From contig NZ_JAAGKO020000038.1 in NCBI RefSeq assembly GCF_027947535.2, forward strand, positions 1 to 64,000: 64,000 nt of DNA, written 5' to 3'. The notes below the pieces were generated by a model. It made no database searches, had not been told where the DNA came from, and was given only the letters and a program-made list of their open reading frames with translations. The position numbers and the translations under genes are program-made. This document shows positions 34,291 to 43,054 of this stretch, piece after piece; position 1 is the stretch's first letter, and the number at the start of each line of letters is the position of its first letter. The DNA comes from Streptantibioticus silvisoli (lineage in GTDB: Bacteria > Actinomycetota > Actinomycetes > Streptomycetales > Streptomycetaceae).

Positions 34291-35160
34291 TCAGGCGGCG
34301 CCCTGGGAGGCGGCGGCCTCGGGACGCAGGTCCTTCACGGTGAGGCGGTGGGCCGGCTCCTCGTCGAGAACGACCCGGCTGACGGGGTCCTGGCCGGCCG
34401 GCACGTGCAGGAGTTCCCCGGGGAGCATCGAGCGCCAGCCCGGGTCGTCGTCCATGCGCTCGCTGGCGACGGCCACGGACCGGGTGGTGGCCAGGTCGCC
34501 GGAGTGCACGCGCAGGTGGCCGTCGGTGCCGCTGTGCTCCAGGTGCCGGTCGCCGTGGTGGCCGCCGGCGTCGCGGCGCAGCACGTACAGCCCGTGGGTG
34601 TCGGGGTAGCGCAGGGCCCACAGGCCGTCCGGGGTGGTCAGGACCAGGTTGAGCGCGAAGACGGGCAGGTGGCGGGCGACCCAGCGGGCGGCGGCGGTGA
34701 GGCCGGCCGTGACGTCGCCGCCGTGCCGGGCGGTCTCGCGGCTGATGAGGGCGAAGAAGCGCTCGGAGTCGGTGTCGCCGCTGACGCGGGCGCGGTCCTC
34801 GCCGAGTTCGGCGTCGAGGTCGTCCAGGCCCTCGATGACGCCGTTGTGGGCGAAGAGCCGGCCGTCCTGGCAGAAAGGGTGGGTGTTGCGCTGCTCCAGC
34901 GCGCCGGTGGAGGCGAAGCGCACGTGGGCGACGAAGGTCGAGGAGGTGACGTCGCGCGCCTCCTGGGCGAAGGAGCGGTCCCGGTAGGCGGCGATCGGCG
35001 CCTTGTGCAGTTGCGGGGTGCCGTCGGCGGCGAAGAAGCCCAGGCCGGTGCCGTCCGGCTCGCGGTGGCTCTGCGTGCTGAGGCTGTCCGGCGCGTCGAG
35101 CAGCCAGAACGTGGCACGCGTTCGCTCGGGGGCGCTGGTCAGTCCGAACAGACGGCACAT
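34291..35160 (-). CDS. class II glutamine amidotransferase (YafJ/EgtC-like)
   Basis: 289 aa beginning MCRLFGLTS; removal of Met exposes the N-terminal nucleophile Cys2, which fixes the start at 35160. Family motifs include STQSHREPDGTGLGFF, FVAHVRFASTGALEQRNTHPFCQDGRLFAHNGVIEG and GDTDSERFFALI. It is a stand-alone Ntn-hydrolase amidotransferase domain with no synthetase partner next to it. EgtC would need egtBD neighbours, which are absent, so a general YafJ-like glutaminase/amidohydrolase role is more likely. Confidence 0.9.
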   Translation of the reverse strand: MCRLFGLTSAPERTRATFWLLDAPDSLSTQSHREPDGTGLGFFAADGTPQLHKAPIAAYRDRSFAQEARDVTSSTFVAHVRFASTGALEQRNTHPFCQDGRLFAHNGVIEGLDDLDAELGEDRARVSGDTDSERFFALISRETARHGGDVTAGLTAAARWVARHLPVFALNLVLTTPDGLWALRYPDTHGLYVLRRDAGGHHGDRHLEHSGTDGHLRVHSGDLATTRSVAVASERMDDDPGWRSMLPGELLHVPAGQDPVSRVVLDEEPAHRLTVKDLRPEAAASQGAA

Positions 35161-35373
35161 CGCGGGGGTCCTTCCTGGCGGGCGGAACAGCCTTGCCGGA
35201 CCGCGCCGCGCGGCGGCGCCGTCCGGCTCACGCCTGCCCACCGCGGGCGGTTCGTCACACCCCGCCGGGGTCCGGGTCGCCCGCCCGGCGGCACCCGGTG
35301 CGCACCGGCGCGGTGGCAGCCGGTGCCGGGCGTACGGCTGCGGTCCCCGGGCGCCGGGGACCGCCCCGAGTCG

Positions 35374-35997
35374 TCAGGCCCAGTCGAGGGCGACCTCGTC
35401 GTCGAGGCGCGGCAGGCGGTCGAACCAGGGGTTCTCGCCCGGGTGGCCGATGTTGACCACGAGCTGGACCTTGCGGTCGCCCTCGGGGAAGAACTCGCCC
35501 TCGATGCCGGCGGCGTCGTAGCCCGCCATGGGGCCGGCGACCAGCCCGGCGGCGCGGACGGCGAGGATGAAGTAGCCGGCCTGGAGGGCACCGCTGAACC
35601 GGCCGGAGGCGTCCCGCATCTCCGGGTTCGCGGCGAAGACGTCCTTCATCTGCGGACGCATCGGGAAGAGGGTGGGGATGTGCTCGTGGTAGTCGGGGTC
35701 GATGGAGAGCACCGCGACCGCCGGCGCGGAGGCCGTCTTCGCCTTGTTGCCGTCGGCCATGTGCTTGACCAGGCGTTCCTTGCCCTCCGGGGTGCGCACG
35801 TAGAGCACGCGCAGCGGCTGGGTGTTGGCGGCGGTCGGCGGCCACTTGGCCAGGTCCCAGATCTGCGACAGCTCGGCGTCGGTGACCGGGGTGTCGGCGA
35901 AGCTGTTGGCGGTGCGGGCCTCGTAGAAGAGGATCGAGCGGCCCTTTTCGTCCAGCGGTGCGCGCGTCACGGGCACGTCGGTGGCTTCCACAGTCAT
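35374..35997 (-). CDS. RutE-like nitroreductase family protein
   Basis: 207-aa FMN-dependent oxidoreductase. The pattern ILFYEARTANSFADTPVTDAELSQIWDLAKWPPTAANTQPLRV and the C-terminal GPMAGYDAAGIEGEFF segment match the RutE/malonic-semialdehyde-reductase branch of nitroreductases. GGGAGC precedes the ATG at 35997. It diverges from an HxlR regulator, a common pairing for electrophile-inducible reductases. No other rut pyrimidine-degradation genes are present, so the in vivo substrate is open. Confidence 0.92.
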   Translation of the reverse strand: MTVEATDVPVTRAPLDEKGRSILFYEARTANSFADTPVTDAELSQIWDLAKWPPTAANTQPLRVLYVRTPEGKERLVKHMADGNKAKTASAPAVAVLSIDPDYHEHIPTLFPMRPQMKDVFAANPEMRDASGRFSGALQAGYFILAVRAAGLVAGPMAGYDAAGIEGEFFPEGDRKVQLVVNIGHPGENPWFDRLPRLDDEVALDWA

Positions 35998-36019
35998 TAC
36001 TGCTCCCTAATTCCGTGTT

Positions 36020-36063
36020 GCTTGGAAAAAACAAGCTACAGCAGAGAACGTAGCACCTTGCTA
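36020..36063. promoter_or_regulatory. two palindromes in the nitroreductase/HxlR divergent promoter
   Basis: GCTTG-7 bp-CAAGC (36020-36036) and TAGCA-CCT-TGCTA (36051-36063) lie in the 68-bp gap between the divergent starts. Each could serve as the operator of the HxlR-family repressor. The space is AT-richer than its surroundings (GGAAAAAAC). Confidence 0.5.
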
Positions 36064-36065
36064 GA

Positions 36066-36437
36066 GTGGAGGCCATGCCGACCGGACGAGGTACAGCCCA
36101 CGAGCCCCGCAAGTGCGACGCGGCGCTCTCGCGCGCGTTCCGGTTCCTCGGCAAGCGGTGGAACGGGGTGCTGCTGGGCACCTTGATGGCCGGGCCGGCC
36201 AGCTTCTCCGAGATCAAGCGGGCGCTGGCCGGGATCAACGACTCGGTGCTGTCGGAACGGCTGAGCGAGCTGGCCGCGGCCGGCCTGCTGGTGCGTTCGG
36301 TCATCGAGGGCCCGCCGGTCGCGGTCAGCTACGCGCTCACGCCCGTCGGCCAGGAGCTGTTCCCGGCCCTGGAGGCGCTCACCAGCTGGGCGGAACGCAA
36401 CCTGATGGACGACGGCCCCTGCGCGGGCAAGGTCTGA
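36066..36437 (+). CDS. HxlR-family transcriptional regulator
   Basis: 123 aa. The family Cys (PRKCDAALSRAFRFLGKRWNGVLLGTLMAGPASFSEIKRALAGINDSVLSERLSELAAAGLLVR, key residues across about 15-78) is near the N-terminus and is often the redox or electrophile-sensing residue in HxlR/YodB/HypR proteins. The wing PPVAVSYALTPVGQEL follows. Two starts are possible: GTG 36066, or ATG 36075 with GGAGG only two bases away; the choice is uncertain. It probably represses the divergent nitroreductase. Confidence 0.88.
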   Translation: MEAMPTGRGTAHEPRKCDAALSRAFRFLGKRWNGVLLGTLMAGPASFSEIKRALAGINDSVLSERLSELAAAGLLVRSVIEGPPVAVSYALTPVGQELFPALEALTSWAERNLMDDGPCAGKV

Positions 36438-36611
36438 CGGCCCGGCAGCTCCCCGGCCCGACACCCGCGCCGCCCGCGTTCCCGCCCCTGACGGCGCTCG
36501 GAACCACGGATGGCGCTCGGGATCACGGCGTGCCGGGCCCGCTTGACGCCGCCGCGCCGGGGCTGAAGGCTGGCCGCGGATCCGGACGGCGGACGAAGGG
36601 ACATCTCGCGG

Positions 36612-37499
36612 ATGAGCGGCACGGCGTACCGGCTGGTGATCGGACTGGTCTCGCAGGCCGCCATGTGCGTGCCGTTGTGGATCGCGGAGAGCGAGGGGTA
36701 TCTCGCGGCCGAGGCGATCGCGACGGAGCACCGGGTTCTCCAGGTCACCGACCGGGTCACCGCGGCGCTGCGCGACGGTGAGGTGGCGTTCGCGCTGACC
36801 ACCCCGGAGGGTGCGATCGCCGACGCGGTGGCGGGCGGGCCGCTGCGGGTGGTGGCCGGGGTGTGCGACCGGCCGCCGCTGAACCTGGTCGCGCAGCCGT
36901 CGGTGCGCGCGGTCGCGGACCTGCGCGGCGGCACCGTCGGCACCACGTCACTGGCCGAGGGCACCCGGCATCTGGCGGAGGCGATGCTGGCGGCGCACGG
37001 CCTCGCGCAGCCCGCGGACTACCGTTTCGTGCTCACCGGCAACCACACCGAACGCTGGCGGATGCTGCGCTCGGGGGAGCTGACGGCGGCGTTGCAGCCG
37101 ATCCCGTTCCCGCAGATGGCCCGCGACGCCGGGTTCAGCGACCTCGGACCGGTCGACCGCCACGTGCCGGACTTCGCGTTCGTCGCGGTCTGCGGCCACG
37201 CCGGCTTCCTGGGCCGGGAACCGGAGGTGTCGGCCGGCTTCCTGCGGGCGCTGCTGCGCGGCGCGGCGGCCTTCCACCGTGATCCGGAACGCTGGACCGC
37301 GCTCGCGGCCGGGATGATGGGCGTCCCGCAGGAGTACGCGCGCTCCGCGCTGCGGGCGATGGCGGACCGCGGCCTGGTCTCGCGCGACCTGCGCATGTCG
37401 CCGGCCGCACTGCACGGCACCGCCGCGATCCTGCGCCGCTCCGGCGCGCTGCCGCCGCCGGCACCCGGGGTGCCGCAGCCCGAAGTGGCCCTGGACTAG
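36612..37499 (+). CDS. NMT1/THI5-like solute-binding domain protein without signal peptide
   Basis: 295 aa. The fold of ABC importer binding proteins for nitrate, sulfonate or thiamine precursors is clear (LVIGLVSQAAMCVPLWIAESEGYLAAEAI, FALTTPEGAIADAV, VADLRGGTVGTTSLAEGTRHLAEAMLAAHG). The binding domain starts at about residue 6 with no signal peptide, lipobox or membrane anchor, and no permease or ATPase is adjacent. It may be a cytoplasmic enzyme or ligand sensor of this fold. AAGGGA about ten bases upstream supports the ATG at 36612. Function unknown. Confidence 0.75.
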   Translation: MSGTAYRLVIGLVSQAAMCVPLWIAESEGYLAAEAIATEHRVLQVTDRVTAALRDGEVAFALTTPEGAIADAVAGGPLRVVAGVCDRPPLNLVAQPSVRAVADLRGGTVGTTSLAEGTRHLAEAMLAAHGLAQPADYRFVLTGNHTERWRMLRSGELTAALQPIPFPQMARDAGFSDLGPVDRHVPDFAFVAVCGHAGFLGREPEVSAGFLRALLRGAAAFHRDPERWTALAAGMMGVPQEYARSALRAMADRGLVSRDLRMSPAALHGTAAILRRSGALPPPAPGVPQPEVALD

Positions 37500-37676
37500 G
37501 CGGCGTTGGACCGGGCGGCACGGACGGCGGTGGCGGAGTGACGGGGCCCGGTACGTACCGGCGCGGCGGCGGGACGGCGGCAGCGCGGCGGAGTGACGTC
37601 GGCCCGGTGCCGGAGGGGCGGCGGGGCGACAGCGGCCCGGCGCCGGCGCGACGACGGCGGAGCGGCGGAGCGACCG

Positions 37677-38267
37677 TCAGCCGTCCTTGCGGACCACCAC
37701 GCGCCGCACGGTCCTGCCGGAGGAGGCGCTGACGACCTCCTCGTCAAGCAGCGGCACGCCCGGGGTGAGGGCCTGGCGGACGGCGCGTTCGTCGACGGCG
37801 GCGTACAGCCGGCCGTGCTCGTCGCGGCGGTCGGCGCCTTCGGTGACGCGCCAGGTCAGGTAGAGGGTGCCGCCGGGCACCAGCAGCGACATGACGCGCA
37901 GCAGGGCGGGGGCCAGGTCCGGCTGCGGCAGGTGCATGATGACCGTCTCGCACAGCACGTTGGCGAACGCGGCGGTCGGCAGGCCGTCGAGCGCGGGCAG
38001 CGCGGCCGGGGCGAACCGGACGCCGGGGTGGCGGCGGCGGGCCTCGGCGAGCAGTCCGGCCGAGGCGTCGTAACCGGTGGGGTCGTAGCCGTTCGCGTGC
38101 AGCCAGGCGGTGTCGCGGCCGGCGCCGCAGCCGATGTCGGCGGTGGGACCCGGGCGGAAGAACCGGCGCACCGCGGCCTGGAGGTCAGCGGGGGCGGGCT
38201 GGCCGTGCCAGTCGTCGGCGAAGGCGGCGGCGTCGCGGTCGTAGGCGCCGAGGGTGGCGGGGTCCAT
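37677..38267 (-). CDS. class I SAM-dependent methyltransferase
   Basis: 196 aa. Rossmann methyltransferase motif I is ADIGCGAGRDTAWL, with acidic loop DPTGYDAS, post-motif LCETVIMHL and motif III LLVPGGTLYLTW. ATG 38267 overlaps the preceding stop (TGATG) and has AGGAGAAG upstream. The partner upstream is a trans-aconitate-methyltransferase-like gene. Substrate unknown. Confidence 0.88.
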   Translation of the reverse strand: MDPATLGAYDRDAAAFADDWHGQPAPADLQAAVRRFFRPGPTADIGCGAGRDTAWLHANGYDPTGYDASAGLLAEARRRHPGVRFAPAALPALDGLPTAAFANVLCETVIMHLPQPDLAPALLRVMSLLVPGGTLYLTWRVTEGADRRDEHGRLYAAVDERAVRQALTPGVPLLDEEVVSASSGRTVRRVVVRKDG

Positions 38268-39082
38268 CACTTCTCCTGGTCGGTGGCGACGACGGCGAAG
38301 ACCCGCCGGAAGGGGTAGACGGTGCCGTGCGGGCCGGGCGGGTAGGCCTCGCGGAGCGCGGCGGCGTACCGGGCGAGGAACCGGTCGGCGGCGGCCGGGT
38401 CGGCGGCGAGCGCGGTGAGCACCGGGCGCAGCGCGCTGCCCTTGACCCAGTCCAGGACCGGGTTGTCACCGGTGAGCAGCTGGGCGTAGGTGGTCTCCCA
38501 GGCATCGACGCGGCGGCCGGGGCCGGCGAGCAGGTCGAGGTAGCCGGCCGGGTCGCTGACGCCGGACCGCCGCAGGCCGAGGCCGCCGAGCCGGTCCGCC
38601 CACTCGGCGCCGTCGCACAGTTCGCCGAGCAGGACGTGGCTGCGGGCACCGGCCTGGCCGGGGACCTGGAAGGCGAGGACGCCGCCGGGGGCGAGGCCGT
38701 CGATCCAGCGCGGGATCATCTCGCGGTGGTTGGGCACCCACTGGAGGGCGGCGTTGGAGACGACGAGGTCGTACGGCTCGTCCGGGAGCCAGCGGGCGGC
38801 GTCGCCCTCGCGGAAGTCGATGGCGCCGCCGCCGGCGGTGGGGCCGGCGTACCGCCGGGCGGCGTGCAGCATGTCGGCGGAGGTGTCGAACCCGGTGATC
38901 CGGGCGGCGGGCCAGCGTTCGGCGAGCAGCGCGGTGACGTTGCCGGCGCCGCAGCCGAGGTCGGCGATGCGCGGGGCGGGGCCCGGCAGCCGCGGGACGC
39001 GGTGCAGGAGGTCCTGGAACGGACGGCTGCGATGGCCCTCGTGGCGGAGGTACTGACCGGGGTCCCAACTGGCCTGCGTCAT
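38267..39082 (-). CDS. trans-aconitate 2-methyltransferase-like protein
   Basis: 271 aa. Opening MTQASWDPGQYLRHEGHRSRPFQDLLHRV and motifs ADLGCGAGNVTALLAERWP and SNAALQWVPNHREMIPRW match Tam, which methylates trans-aconitate to protect the TCA cycle. Start 39082 has AAGGGA upstream; the longer frame adds a non-homologous charged lead. Translationally coupled to a second methyltransferase. Confidence 0.9.
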   Translation of the reverse strand: MTQASWDPGQYLRHEGHRSRPFQDLLHRVPRLPGPAPRIADLGCGAGNVTALLAERWPAARITGFDTSADMLHAARRYAGPTAGGGAIDFREGDAARWLPDEPYDLVVSNAALQWVPNHREMIPRWIDGLAPGGVLAFQVPGQAGARSHVLLGELCDGAEWADRLGGLGLRRSGVSDPAGYLDLLAGPGRRVDAWETTYAQLLTGDNPVLDWVKGSALRPVLTALAADPAAADRFLARYAAALREAYPPGPHGTVYPFRRVFAVVATDQEK

Positions 39083-39163
39083 GAGAGTCCCTTCGCCGGG
39101 TGGTGTCCGCGGCGGCCGACGACGACACGGCGTACCGCCGCCCTCACCCTCCACCCCAGCATC

Positions 39164-39175
39164 TCTTGACGTCAA
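39164..39175. promoter_or_regulatory. perfect 12-bp palindrome CTTGACGTCAAG
   Basis: CTTGACGTCAAG lies 82 bp upstream of the methyltransferase start. It resembles MarR/MerR-type operators (TTGACGTCAA core). It is the only strong palindrome in this promoter region. Confidence 0.5.
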
Positions 39176-39196
39176 GTTTCTCCACGCCGAGATACA

Positions 39197-39430
39197 GCCT
39201 CCGGCGGGTCGGCGGTCGGCGGTCCGGCGGGGTCAGTGGATCGACGGTCGGCGGTCGGTAGGTCAGTGGGCCGGCGGTCGGCGGTCGGCGGCCGGCGGTC
39301 GGCGGTCGGCGGTCGGCCCCGAACGACGCGGATCAACCCCGGACCGCCAGGATCGGGTCAGCTCCCCGACGGCCCGGATCACCGCGAACCGCCCGGATCG
39401 GGTCAGCTCCCCGACGGCCCGGATCGGCCC
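39197..39430. repeat. GGCGGTC simple repeats and a 45-bp-period duplication
   Basis: From about 39197 to 39320 irregular GGCGGTC units dominate. Next, a unit of about 30 bp (starting GATCGGGTCAGCTCCCCGAC at 39351 and again at 39396) is duplicated at 45-bp spacing, with decayed CCGGATCGG copies to about 39485. It is non-coding, between convergently oriented features, with no visible function. Confidence 0.7.
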
Positions 39431-39520
39431 GGCCCGGCCCGGGTCGGCTCCGAACGCCCCGGAATCACCCCCGGATCGGCTCAGCCCGGCCGGCCCGGCC
39501 CGGCGCAGCTCAGCGCGGCG

Positions 39521-40210
39521 TCACGTCACCGCGCGGTAGCGGTGTTCCGGGCGGCCGGTGGAGCCGTAGCGCAGTTCCAGGCTGGCCAGGCCCTCGCGGA
39601 CCAGGTACGACAGGTAGCGCTGGGCGGTGGCCCGGGAGACGCCGGTGCTCTCGGCGACCTCGGCGGCGGACAGGTCGCGGCGTGCGGAGCGCACGGTGTC
39701 GCGGACCAGGGCGAGGGTGGGTGCGGAGTGCCCCTTGGCCAGCACCGGGGGCAGGGCCGCCGGGCGGGCGGCGCTGAACAGCGCGTCGACGTCGGACTGG
39801 TCGGGCTGGCCGCTGCCGTCCATCGCGGTCATCCGCTGCCTCAACTCCCGGTAGGCGGTGAGGCGTTCACCGAGTGCGGCCAGGGTGAAGGGCTTGACCA
39901 GGTAGCCGACGGCGCCGAGTTTCATCGCCGCGCGGATCGAGGCGACGTCGCGGGCGGCGGTGGTCATGATGGCGTCGGGCCGGGCCTCGGCGCGATCCCG
40001 GGTCAGCCGGCGCAGCACGTCCAGGCCGGTGCCGTCGGGCAGGTAGATGTCCAGCAGCAGCAGGTCCGCCCGGGTCTCGCCGACCGCGGTCAGCGCGTCG
40101 GCGACGGTGGGGCTCTGGCCGACGACCTCGAAGCCGTCGAGGCGTTCGATGCAGACGGCGTGGATCTGGCCGACGCGGAAGTCGTCCTCCACCACGAGGG
40201 TGCGTATCAC
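39521..40210 (-). CDS. CitB/DcuR-type response regulator
   Basis: 229 aa. The receiver domain (MIRTLVVEDDFRVGQIHAVC; phospho-acceptor Asp in LLLLDIYLPDGTGLDVL; Lys in YLVKPF) is followed by a CitB-family HTH (LSAAEVAESTGVSRATAQRYLSYL). GTG 40210 overlaps the kinase stop (GTGA). The pair matches citrate/C4-dicarboxylate-type sensing systems (CitAB, DctSR, DcuSR), here set divergently from an ABC importer. Confidence 0.93.
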   Translation of the reverse strand: MIRTLVVEDDFRVGQIHAVCIERLDGFEVVGQSPTVADALTAVGETRADLLLLDIYLPDGTGLDVLRRLTRDRAEARPDAIMTTAARDVASIRAAMKLGAVGYLVKPFTLAALGERLTAYRELRQRMTAMDGSGQPDQSDVDALFSAARPAALPPVLAKGHSAPTLALVRDTVRSARRDLSAAEVAESTGVSRATAQRYLSYLVREGLASLELRYGSTGRPEHRYRAVT

Positions 40211-41862
40211 GCGCCGGTCCCCTTTCCGATCAGGACGGCCGAGGTGCTGCCGGCCGGGCGGGGGTCGGCGGTGGGCAGCGTCACGGTGAAGACCGCGCCG
40301 GGCCCGGTGCTGACGTGCACCGAGCCGCCGTGCCGCTGGGCCAGCCGGTGGACCAGGGCGAGCCCCAGGCCCCGCCGGGCGGTGCCGCGGTCCGGGCGGG
40401 TGGACCAGCCGTCCTCGAAGATCCGGGCCCGGACGGCCTCCGGCACCCCGGGGCCGGAGTCGGCGACGCGCACGGTGATCCGTTCGGCGCACTCGATCAG
40501 CGTCAGCCGCACCAGCGGCGGTGCGCTGCCGCCGGAGGCCGCGGCGTCCACGGCGTTGTCCAGCAGGTTGCCGACGATGGTCAGCAGCCGGTCGAGGTGG
40601 GCGGGCTGCTCGCCCAGGACCGAGTCGTCGCTCAGCGTCAGCCGCACGCCGCGTTCGGCGGCCACCGTGGTCTTGGCCATGACCAGTCCGACCAGCAGCG
40701 GGGACCCGATGCGTTCGCGCACGTGGTCGGCGAGGGACGCCTCGGCGCAGCCCAGTTCCATGGCGTACTCCAACGCGGCCTCGTGTTCGCCGAGTTCGAG
40801 CAGCCCGGCCAGCACGTGCATGCGGTTGGAGAACTCGTGCTGCTGGGAGCGCAACGCGTCGGTCAGGCCGCGGACGGAGTCGAGTTCGCGCAGCAGCCCG
40901 ACGAGTTCGGTGCGGTCGCGGACGGTGACGACGGCGCCGAGTTCGCGGCCGCGCAGCGCGACCGGCCTGCGGTTGATCAGCAGGAAGTGGCTGTCGGTCA
41001 GCACGGTCAGGTCCTGGCCCTCCAGCACGCCGGTCAGGGCGCGCCGCAGCCGCCCGTCGGGCATCAGGTCCTCCAGCCGGGCGCCCAGCGCGGTGCCCAG
41101 GGCGAGCAGCCGGCGGGCCTCGTCGTTGGCGACGGTGATCCTGCCGTCCGGGCCGAAGGCGATGACGCCCTCGCGGATGCCGTGCAGCATCGCCTCGCGG
41201 TCCTGGAGCAGGCCGGTGATCTCCTCCAGCTCCAGGCCGAACGTCGAGCGCTTCAGCCGCCGGGCCAGCAGGTAGGAGGTGACGACGCCGACGGTCAGCG
41301 CGATGCCGACGTAGAAGGCGAAGGACGGCAGTTGCTGCCACAGCCGGGTGAGGACCTGGGTCTCCTCGATGCCGACGGAGACCTCGCCGACGAGTTCCCC
41401 GGTGGGGCCGTACAGCGGGACCTTGCCGTTGGCGGCGCGGCCCAGCGTGCCGTGGTCGATGCCAGCGTGCGCGCGGCCGTCGGTGATGACCAGCGGCAGG
41501 CCGACGGACTTGCCGATGAGCGCCGGGTTGGGGTGGGAGTAGCGGATGCCGCGCAGGTCGGTGACGACGACGTAGGAGGCGCCGGAGGTGTGCCGGATGC
41601 GTTCGGCGATGTCCTGCACCACGTCCCCGCCGCCGCCGTACTCCATGCTGTCGCGGATCTGCGGTTCGGCGGCCGTGGTGGAGGCGATGGCGACCGCCTC
41701 CTGCTCGTACTGGCGGTCCAGTTGCGCGCGCTGCGAGAAGGCCAGCAGGACGAATCCGACGATGCCGGTCAGGGCGAGGATGGCCAGCTGGCTGGTGAGG
41801 ATGCGGGCCGACAACCGCCGGTTCCGGCCTCGCCGGCCGGTGAGACGGCTCAAGGTGCGCAT
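40207..41862 (-). CDS. CitA/DcuS-type sensor histidine kinase
   Basis: 551 aa. First transmembrane helix (about 17-42), an extracytoplasmic sensor PAS-like (PDC) domain of about 130 residues with the conserved VVVTDLRGIRYSHPNPALIGK segment, a second helix (about 180-200), cytoplasmic PAS (about 225-315), the Spo0B-type H-box LRSQQHEFSNRMHVLAGLLELG with phospho-His at about 352, and HATPase motifs NLLDNAVDA, DSGPGV and GTARRGLGLAL. PDC sensors of this family bind carboxylates at RYSHP-type strands. The start at 41862 gives the expected short N-terminus. Confidence 0.93.
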   Translation of the reverse strand: MRTLSRLTGRRGRNRRLSARILTSQLAILALTGIVGFVLLAFSQRAQLDRQYEQEAVAIASTTAAEPQIRDSMEYGGGGDVVQDIAERIRHTSGASYVVVTDLRGIRYSHPNPALIGKSVGLPLVITDGRAHAGIDHGTLGRAANGKVPLYGPTGELVGEVSVGIEETQVLTRLWQQLPSFAFYVGIALTVGVVTSYLLARRLKRSTFGLELEEITGLLQDREAMLHGIREGVIAFGPDGRITVANDEARRLLALGTALGARLEDLMPDGRLRRALTGVLEGQDLTVLTDSHFLLINRRPVALRGRELGAVVTVRDRTELVGLLRELDSVRGLTDALRSQQHEFSNRMHVLAGLLELGEHEAALEYAMELGCAEASLADHVRERIGSPLLVGLVMAKTTVAAERGVRLTLSDDSVLGEQPAHLDRLLTIVGNLLDNAVDAAASGGSAPPLVRLTLIECAERITVRVADSGPGVPEAVRARIFEDGWSTRPDRGTARRGLGLALVHRLAQRHGGSVHVSTGPGAVFTVTLPTADPRPAGSTSAVLIGKGTGA

Positions 41863-41923
41863 TGGCCGATTCTGCACGGTGTCGCCCCGCCCTGCCCACC
41901 CCCGCACCGTGAGCAGAATGCGC

Positions 41924-41936
41924 TGAAGCTGTTTCA
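41924..41936. promoter_or_regulatory. inverted repeat between citA-like kinase and ABC importer
   Basis: TGAAGCTGTTTCA pairs at 1-4/10-13 and 6/8. It lies in the 274-bp region between the kinase and importer ATPase genes and is a candidate CitB-type response-regulator site. The match is weak and unsupported by a second copy. Confidence 0.3.
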
Positions 41937-42136
41937 ACGCGGAAAAGCCAGAAAACGCGCGCAAGACTCGTCAGCGCCGCCGCCCGCTTCTACGGTCACC
42001 GTCATTCGTCATGCGTCAGGTGCCGGCGACATCCGCGGCACCGGCGGCCGACACACGCGACAAGGCGGACCGGGCCCGCGGCCGGTGCGGACACGCACCG
42101 GCCGGGCCCGTCCGGCCGAAGGTGGTGCTGACCGAA

Positions 42137-43054
42137 GTGAACGACACCGTGCGCGACGCGGGCGGCGGGACTCCCCCGCCGGACGGCGTCCCGGCGATCG
42201 AACTGGCCGCGGCGACCAAGCGGTTCCGTACGCCGTCGGGCGGGGTGTACACCGCCCTGCGCGACCTGGACCTGCGGGTGGAGCCGGGCGAGTTCTGCGC
42301 CGTCGTCGGCCCGACCGGCTGCGGCAAGTCGACCACCTTGTCCCTGGTGTCCGGCCTGGAGGCCCCCACCGCCGGCCAGGCGCTGATCCACGGCAAGCCG
42401 GTGACCGGCATCGACCCGCGGGTCGGGTTCATGTTCCAGACGGACGCGGTCTTCCCGTGGCGCTCGGTGCTGGACAACGTCGCGGCCGGTCCGCGCTTTC
42501 GCGGCATGGGCAAGCGCGAGGCGATCGACAAGGCGCGCGACTGGCTGCGCCGGGTGGGCCTGTCGGGGTTCGAGGACCGGCTGCCGCACCAGCTGTCGGG
42601 CGGTATGCGCAAGCGGGTGGCGCTGGCGCAGACGCTGATCAACGAGCCCGAGATCCTGATGATGGACGAGCCGTTCTCCGCGCTGGACGTGCAGACCCGG
42701 CAGATCGTGCAGAACGAGCTGCTGGGCCTGTGGGAGATGACGCGTCCGGCGGTCGTGTTCGTCACGCACGACCTGGAGGAGGCCATCGCGCTGGCCGACA
42801 AGGTCGTCGTACTGACCGTCGGCCCCGGGACCGTCAAGGACACCTTCACGGTCGACCTGCCCCGGCCGCGCCGGGTGCAGGAGATCCGCATGCAGCCGCG
42901 GTTCGTGCAGCTGTACGAGCGGATCTGGACGTGTCTGCGCGACGAGGTGGAACTCGCCTACGCCCGCAGCGCGGGCACGGCCCCCGCCGACGGCGGCGTG
43001 GCACTGGAGAAGGCTGGCTCGGCCTCCGGGCCGGCCGGGGAAGGACAGCACTGA
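42137..43054 (+). CDS. ABC importer ATPase (nitrate/sulfonate/taurine family)
   Basis: 305 aa from GTG 42137 with AAGGTGG about 12 bases upstream; an in-frame ATG at 42011 would add 42 atypical residues and has no ribosome site, so the start is uncertain. Walker A GPTGCGKSTTL, signature LSGGMRKRVALAQ, Walker B EILMMDEPFSALD and switch His in VFVTHDLEEAIAL are intact. The HDLEEA segment and Q-loop FMFQTDAVFPWRSVLDNV are typical of SsuB/TauB/NrtD. Coupled to the permease (TGATG). Confidence 0.93.
   Translation: MNDTVRDAGGGTPPPDGVPAIELAAATKRFRTPSGGVYTALRDLDLRVEPGEFCAVVGPTGCGKSTTLSLVSGLEAPTAGQALIHGKPVTGIDPRVGFMFQTDAVFPWRSVLDNVAAGPRFRGMGKREAIDKARDWLRRVGLSGFEDRLPHQLSGGMRKRVALAQTLINEPEILMMDEPFSALDVQTRQIVQNELLGLWEMTRPAVVFVTHDLEEAIALADKVVVLTVGPGTVKDTFTVDLPRPRRVQEIRMQPRFVQLYERIWTCLRDEVELAYARSAGTAPADGGVALEKAGSASGPAGEGQH

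Noticed and set aside
40211-41899. Single frame running from the response regulator upstream through the kinase region
   Set aside because: Only the part from GTG 40210 is response regulator; upstream sequence is Arg/Pro-rich and out of frame with the clear kinase domains.
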